Origin: an uncultured Candidatus Peregrinibacteria bacterium
GTDB taxonomy: Bacteria > Patescibacteriota > Gracilibacteria > CAIRYL01
Reading direction: 5' to 3'
Assembly: GCA_903882825.1 (NCBI GenBank)
Contig: CAIRYL010000104.1
Span: 1-8,861, forward strand
Length of the DNA: 8,861 bases
The translations under genes and the position numbers were made by a program. Positions 6,716 to 8,861 of the stretch are shown piece after piece. How positions within the stretch are numbered: the first letter of the stretch is position 1; every line of letters starts with the position of its first letter. The notes beneath the pieces were generated by a model that did not search any database, had not been told where the DNA came from, and saw only the letters and a program-made list of their open reading frames with translations.

Positions 6716-7630
6716 ATGAATCTTCTCTCTACCACATTTTGCGGCGTTTCCTTCTCAAACCCTCTGGTACTCGCGAGCGGAATTTTAGGTGTTACGGGAG
6801 ATAGTTTCCATAACACCATACGTGCTGGAGCAGGGGGCATTACCACCAAAAGTTTGTGGCTTCATGCTCATCCGGGACATAAAAATCCGGTAATGATTGG
6901 CTACCCTTCACATTTTTTAAATGCAGTCGGGCTTTCGGATGCCGGAATAGAAAAAGCAAAAGAGGAATTGGGGAAATATATTCCGGAACGGAAAGCACCT
7001 CTCATCGCAAATATTGTAGCCGGAAGTAAGGCAGATTTTGGAGAAATTGCTGAACGCATTGCAGAGCTTCAGCCAGATATTATTGAAGTAAATATTTCTT
7101 GCCCAAATGTAGAAGATGAATTTGGAAAACCATTTGCGTGCTCTTATAGAGATGCAGGAGAAGTAACAAAAATTGTAAAAGCTCGCACCAAAAATATTCC
7201 GATTACTATTAAACTTTCTCCGAATGTTGAAAATATTGCCTCTATTGCAAAAGCTTGTGAAGATGCAGGAGCCGATGCCATTACCGCCATTAATACCGTT
7301 GGTCCCGGTATGCGCATAAATCTTGAAATGCGTGTGCCAATTCTTTCCAATCGTGTAGGAGGTGTTTCGGGTCCTGGAATTTTCCCTATTGCGATAAAAT
7401 GCGTACACGATATTTTTAAAGCAGTAAAAATTCCTATCATTGGAACTGGAGGCGTTATGACAGGAGAAGACGCGATAGAAATGACTATGGCGGGTGCAAC
7501 ACTCATAGGAGTGGGAACAATGGTATATTATAGAGATGTTCAAGGATTTGCAGAAATAACACAAGAAATGCTCACGTGGATGGGGAAAGAAGGAATAAAA
7601 AGTTTAGAAGAAATTCGGGGATGTATATAA
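6716..7630 (+). CDS. pyrD: Dihydroorotate dehydrogenase, class 1 (1B type)
   Basis: PyrD oxidises dihydroorotate to orotate with FMN in de novo pyrimidine synthesis. The 304 residues form one FMN-binding barrel of normal class 1 length, with no N-terminal membrane helix as class 2 enzymes have. Seen motifs: LASGILG (19-25), TTKSLW (43-48) with the FMN/substrate lysine K45, NISCPN (126-131) with the catalytic base C129 (Cys marks class 1; class 2 has Ser), IKLSPN (165-170), GGVSGPGIFPIA (215-226) and the FMN-phosphate loop GTGGV (243-247). The SGP-I-x-P pattern resembles class 1B, which passes electrons to the iron-sulfur flavoprotein PyrK; no pyrK is visible here. The ATG at 6716 gives the expected short lead before the first strand; TATTCTTC directly precedes it with no SD. 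It follows the terminator by 72 bases and precedes pyrB by 74, fitting a pyrimidine cluster. Confidence 0.95.
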   Translation: MNLLSTTFCGVSFSNPLVLASGILGVTGDSFHNTIRAGAGGITTKSLWLHAHPGHKNPVMIGYPSHFLNAVGLSDAGIEKAKEELGKYIPERKAPLIANIVAGSKADFGEIAERIAELQPDIIEVNISCPNVEDEFGKPFACSYRDAGEVTKIVKARTKNIPITIKLSPNVENIASIAKACEDAGADAITAINTVGPGMRINLEMRVPILSNRVGGVSGPGIFPIAIKCVHDIFKAVKIPIIGTGGVMTGEDAIEMTMAGATLIGVGTMVYYRDVQGFAEITQEMLTWMGKEGIKSLEEIRGCI

Positions 7631-7652
7631 AAAAATAGACAGAAGAGAATAC

Positions 7653-7681
7653 TTGCAAAACTCTGTAAAAAAAAACACAAT
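7653..7681 (+). promoter_or_regulatory. Possible pyrB promoter
   Basis: TTGCAA (7653-7658, 4 of 6) and CACAAT (7676-7681, 4 of 6) are separated by exactly 17 bases in the 74-base gap after pyrD. Transcription would begin about 16 bases before the pyrB ATG. I see no attenuator-like hairpin or uracil-responsive leader, though the gap is short. pyrB could equally be read from the pyrD transcript. Confidence 0.28.
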
Positions 7682-7704
7682 CCTTCTGATTTCATTTTTT
7701 CAAT

Positions 7705-8706
7705 ATGTCTATACAACGTTGGGATTTTCAGGAACAAGCACGAGAATTAAGAGGTCAAAAAGATCTTTCAGTGTTTGATATCGTTTCCATTGATGATCTT
7801 TCGGTGGAAGATATTGATCTTATTTTATCTTTGGCAACCATATTTAAGGAATCAAAATCCGAAAAGCTTTCCCTTTTAAAGGGTGTTTCTATTATTAATG
7901 CATTTTATGAAAATTCTACTCGTACCAGATCCAGCTTTGAACTTGCAGGGAAACATTTAGGAGCTGATACGATTAATATTTCTGGCTCTGGATCTTCCGT
8001 AAAAAAAGGAGAAACGTTACTCGATACCACCGAAACTCTTTCGGCTTTGCAAGCACAGGTTATTATTATTCGCACAGAATTTTCTGGAATGCCAGAATTT
8101 TTGGCACGTCATGTTTCGGCAAATATTGTAAACGCTGGAGATGGCTGGCATGAACATCCTTCTCAAGCACTTTTAGATCTAAAAACGATAAGAGATCATC
8201 ATGGAAGTATTCAGGGAAAAGTAGTCACTATTGTAGGAGATATTCTTCATTCTCGAGTATTTGGATCACTCGCACGACTTTTAAAAAAACAAGGGGCTCT
8301 GGTACGGGTTGCTTGTCCGGAAACATTTATTCCCGAAAAAGGAGAATCTGTTTTTGGATTTGAATATTTTAGCGATGTAGAAAAAGCTCTAAAAGATGCA
8401 GAAGTAGTATATGCGCTTCGCGTACAAGAAGAACGCGGTTCTACGGGATATATTCCCAGTATGCGAGAATATTCTAAAACATTTGGAATATCGGCAAAAA
8501 GACTTTCTATGGCACATCCAAATGCTATTTTATTACATCCAGGTCCGGTTATGAGAGATACAGATGTGCATTCCGCATTAGTGGCAGTCCATGAGCAATC
8601 TCGTATTTTAGATCAGGTAGAAAATGGGATGGCGGTACGAGCTTCGTTATTGTGGATGGTCGGAGATCGAAAAGATGGAAAAAAGAAAGAATATAAAATA
8701 TTATGA
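7705..8706 (+). CDS. pyrB: Aspartate carbamoyltransferase catalytic chain
   Basis: PyrB joins carbamoyl phosphate and aspartate to make N-carbamoyl-aspartate, the first committed step of pyrimidine synthesis. Catalytic residues are in place over 333 residues: the carbamoyl-phosphate loop YENSTRTRSSFE (68-79), SVKKGETLLDT (98-108) with the lysine that enters the neighbouring subunit's active site, HPSQALLDL (151-159), GDILHSRV (178-185) and the aspartate-domain HPGPVMRD (278-285). KKGETLLDT and HPSQ favour ATCase over ornithine carbamoyltransferase. GDGWHEHPSQ replaces the usual GDGxxxHPTQ, a mild variation. About 20 polar residues precede the usual beginning of the fold; a later start is not obvious. 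No regulatory pyrI is seen. A six-T run (7695-7700) precedes the ATG with no SD. TGA ends it and overlaps the next gene's ATG, suggesting translational coupling. Confidence 0.95.
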   Translation: MSIQRWDFQEQARELRGQKDLSVFDIVSIDDLSVEDIDLILSLATIFKESKSEKLSLLKGVSIINAFYENSTRTRSSFELAGKHLGADTINISGSGSSVKKGETLLDTTETLSALQAQVIIIRTEFSGMPEFLARHVSANIVNAGDGWHEHPSQALLDLKTIRDHHGSIQGKVVTIVGDILHSRVFGSLARLLKKQGALVRVACPETFIPEKGESVFGFEYFSDVEKALKDAEVVYALRVQEERGSTGYIPSMREYSKTFGISAKRLSMAHPNAILLHPGPVMRDTDVHSALVAVHEQSRILDQVENGMAVRASLLWMVGDRKDGKKKEYKIL

Positions 8707-8861
8707 TGATTTTTCCAAATCTTTGGCAATCGGATGAATGGAAAATCTTTCAAAACGCAGTGGGAAATAACGCCTTTTGGAGGGAAGAAAAAAATGCAAA
8801 AGCTCTTGTAATAGAGAGAAAACCACACTTTCTAAAATTTTGGAAAAAAAAGTTTTGGGAA
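8703..8861 (+). CDS. Probable FemAB-like peptidoglycan aminoacyltransferase, N-terminal fragment (runs off the end)
   Basis: An open frame of 53 codons begins at ATG 8703 (or the next codon, ATG 8706), overlaps the last bases of pyrB and runs off the window. It reads MIFPNLWQSDEWKIFQNAVG, then a short variable stretch and AKALVIERK (33-40), followed by a basic, aromatic segment (FLKFWKKKFWE). The pattern x-L-Q-S-x-E-W-x-x-F-Q-x-x-x-G, followed by a strand such as ALVIER, is how FemAB/FemX-family proteins commonly begin. Those GNAT-fold enzymes add amino acids from aminoacyl-tRNA to lipid II stem peptides. Only the first strand-helix-strand of the fold is present, so the catalytic part cannot be checked. 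The overlap with pyrB suggests co-translation with it. Confidence 0.5.
   Translation, partial: MMIFPNLWQSDEWKIFQNAVGNNAFWREEKNAKALVIERKPHFLKFWKKKFWE

Noticed and set aside
6917..7564. 215-codon open frame on the minus strand inside pyrD
   Set aside because: It mirrors pyrD on the other strand and its translation is a low-complexity mix of Asn, Ser, Phe, Cys and Ile with no recognisable domain; pyrD is certain.
8704..8808. Read-through of the pyrB TGA as glycine (alternative genetic code)
   Set aside because: No in-frame TGA occurs in any other gene, glycine is coded by GGN throughout, and a sensible new frame starts at the overlapping ATG.

Overview
The window is AT-rich bacterial DNA, dense with genes in the standard code. 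It holds the ends of two genes and six complete genes. Every complete coding region is free of in-frame TGA, and TGA ends pyrB, so this is not a lineage that reads TGA as glycine. No gene has a Shine-Dalgarno sequence at the usual distance; most have a run of T within about a dozen bases of the start codon. Short intergenic gaps, very AT-rich DNA, the absence of SD sites and divergent versions of housekeeping enzymes suggest a candidate-phyla (Patescibacteria/CPR-like, for example Peregrinibacteria-like) bacterium. That placement is an impression, not proof.

Layout. Bases 2-130 are the C-terminus of a Fur-family metalloregulator. Next, on the same strand, come a diaminopimelate decarboxylase (220-1449) and, 9 bases later, a fusion of a shikimate-kinase-like domain with threonine synthase (1459-3483). 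These two look like one operon for the lysine and threonine branches of the aspartate pathway. The ribosome-assembly GTPase Der lies on the opposite strand (3491-4855) and meets thrC tail to tail with only 7 bases between stop codons. A short divergent promoter region (4856-4965) separates der from a 540-residue protein (4966-6588). I read that protein as a very divergent hexokinase-family (ASKHA fold) sugar kinase. It is followed by the only convincing hairpin terminator in the window (6617-6643). Then come pyrD (dihydroorotate dehydrogenase, class 1B type, 6716-7630) and pyrB (aspartate carbamoyltransferase, 7705-8706). The window ends in the first 53 codons of a probable FemAB-like aminoacyltransferase, whose start overlaps the pyrB stop.

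How the genes fit together. Three of the enzymes sit on routes out of aspartate: LysA (lysine), ThrC (threonine) and PyrB (pyrimidines). PyrB and PyrD are two steps of UMP synthesis. Meso-diaminopimelate is a common peptidoglycan residue and FemAB-like enzymes modify peptidoglycan stem peptides, so lysA and the last gene may both touch cell-wall supply.

The two items most worth follow-up are the kinase-threonine synthase fusion and the divergent hexokinase. The fusion has the layout of vertebrate THNSL1, and its kinase domain has lost shikimate-site residues, so it could be a homoserine kinase channelling into threonine synthase. The hexokinase keeps the family's ordered motifs but has Ser in place of the phosphate-1 Asp. 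I saw no CRISPR array, tRNA, rRNA, insertion sequence or phage gene.
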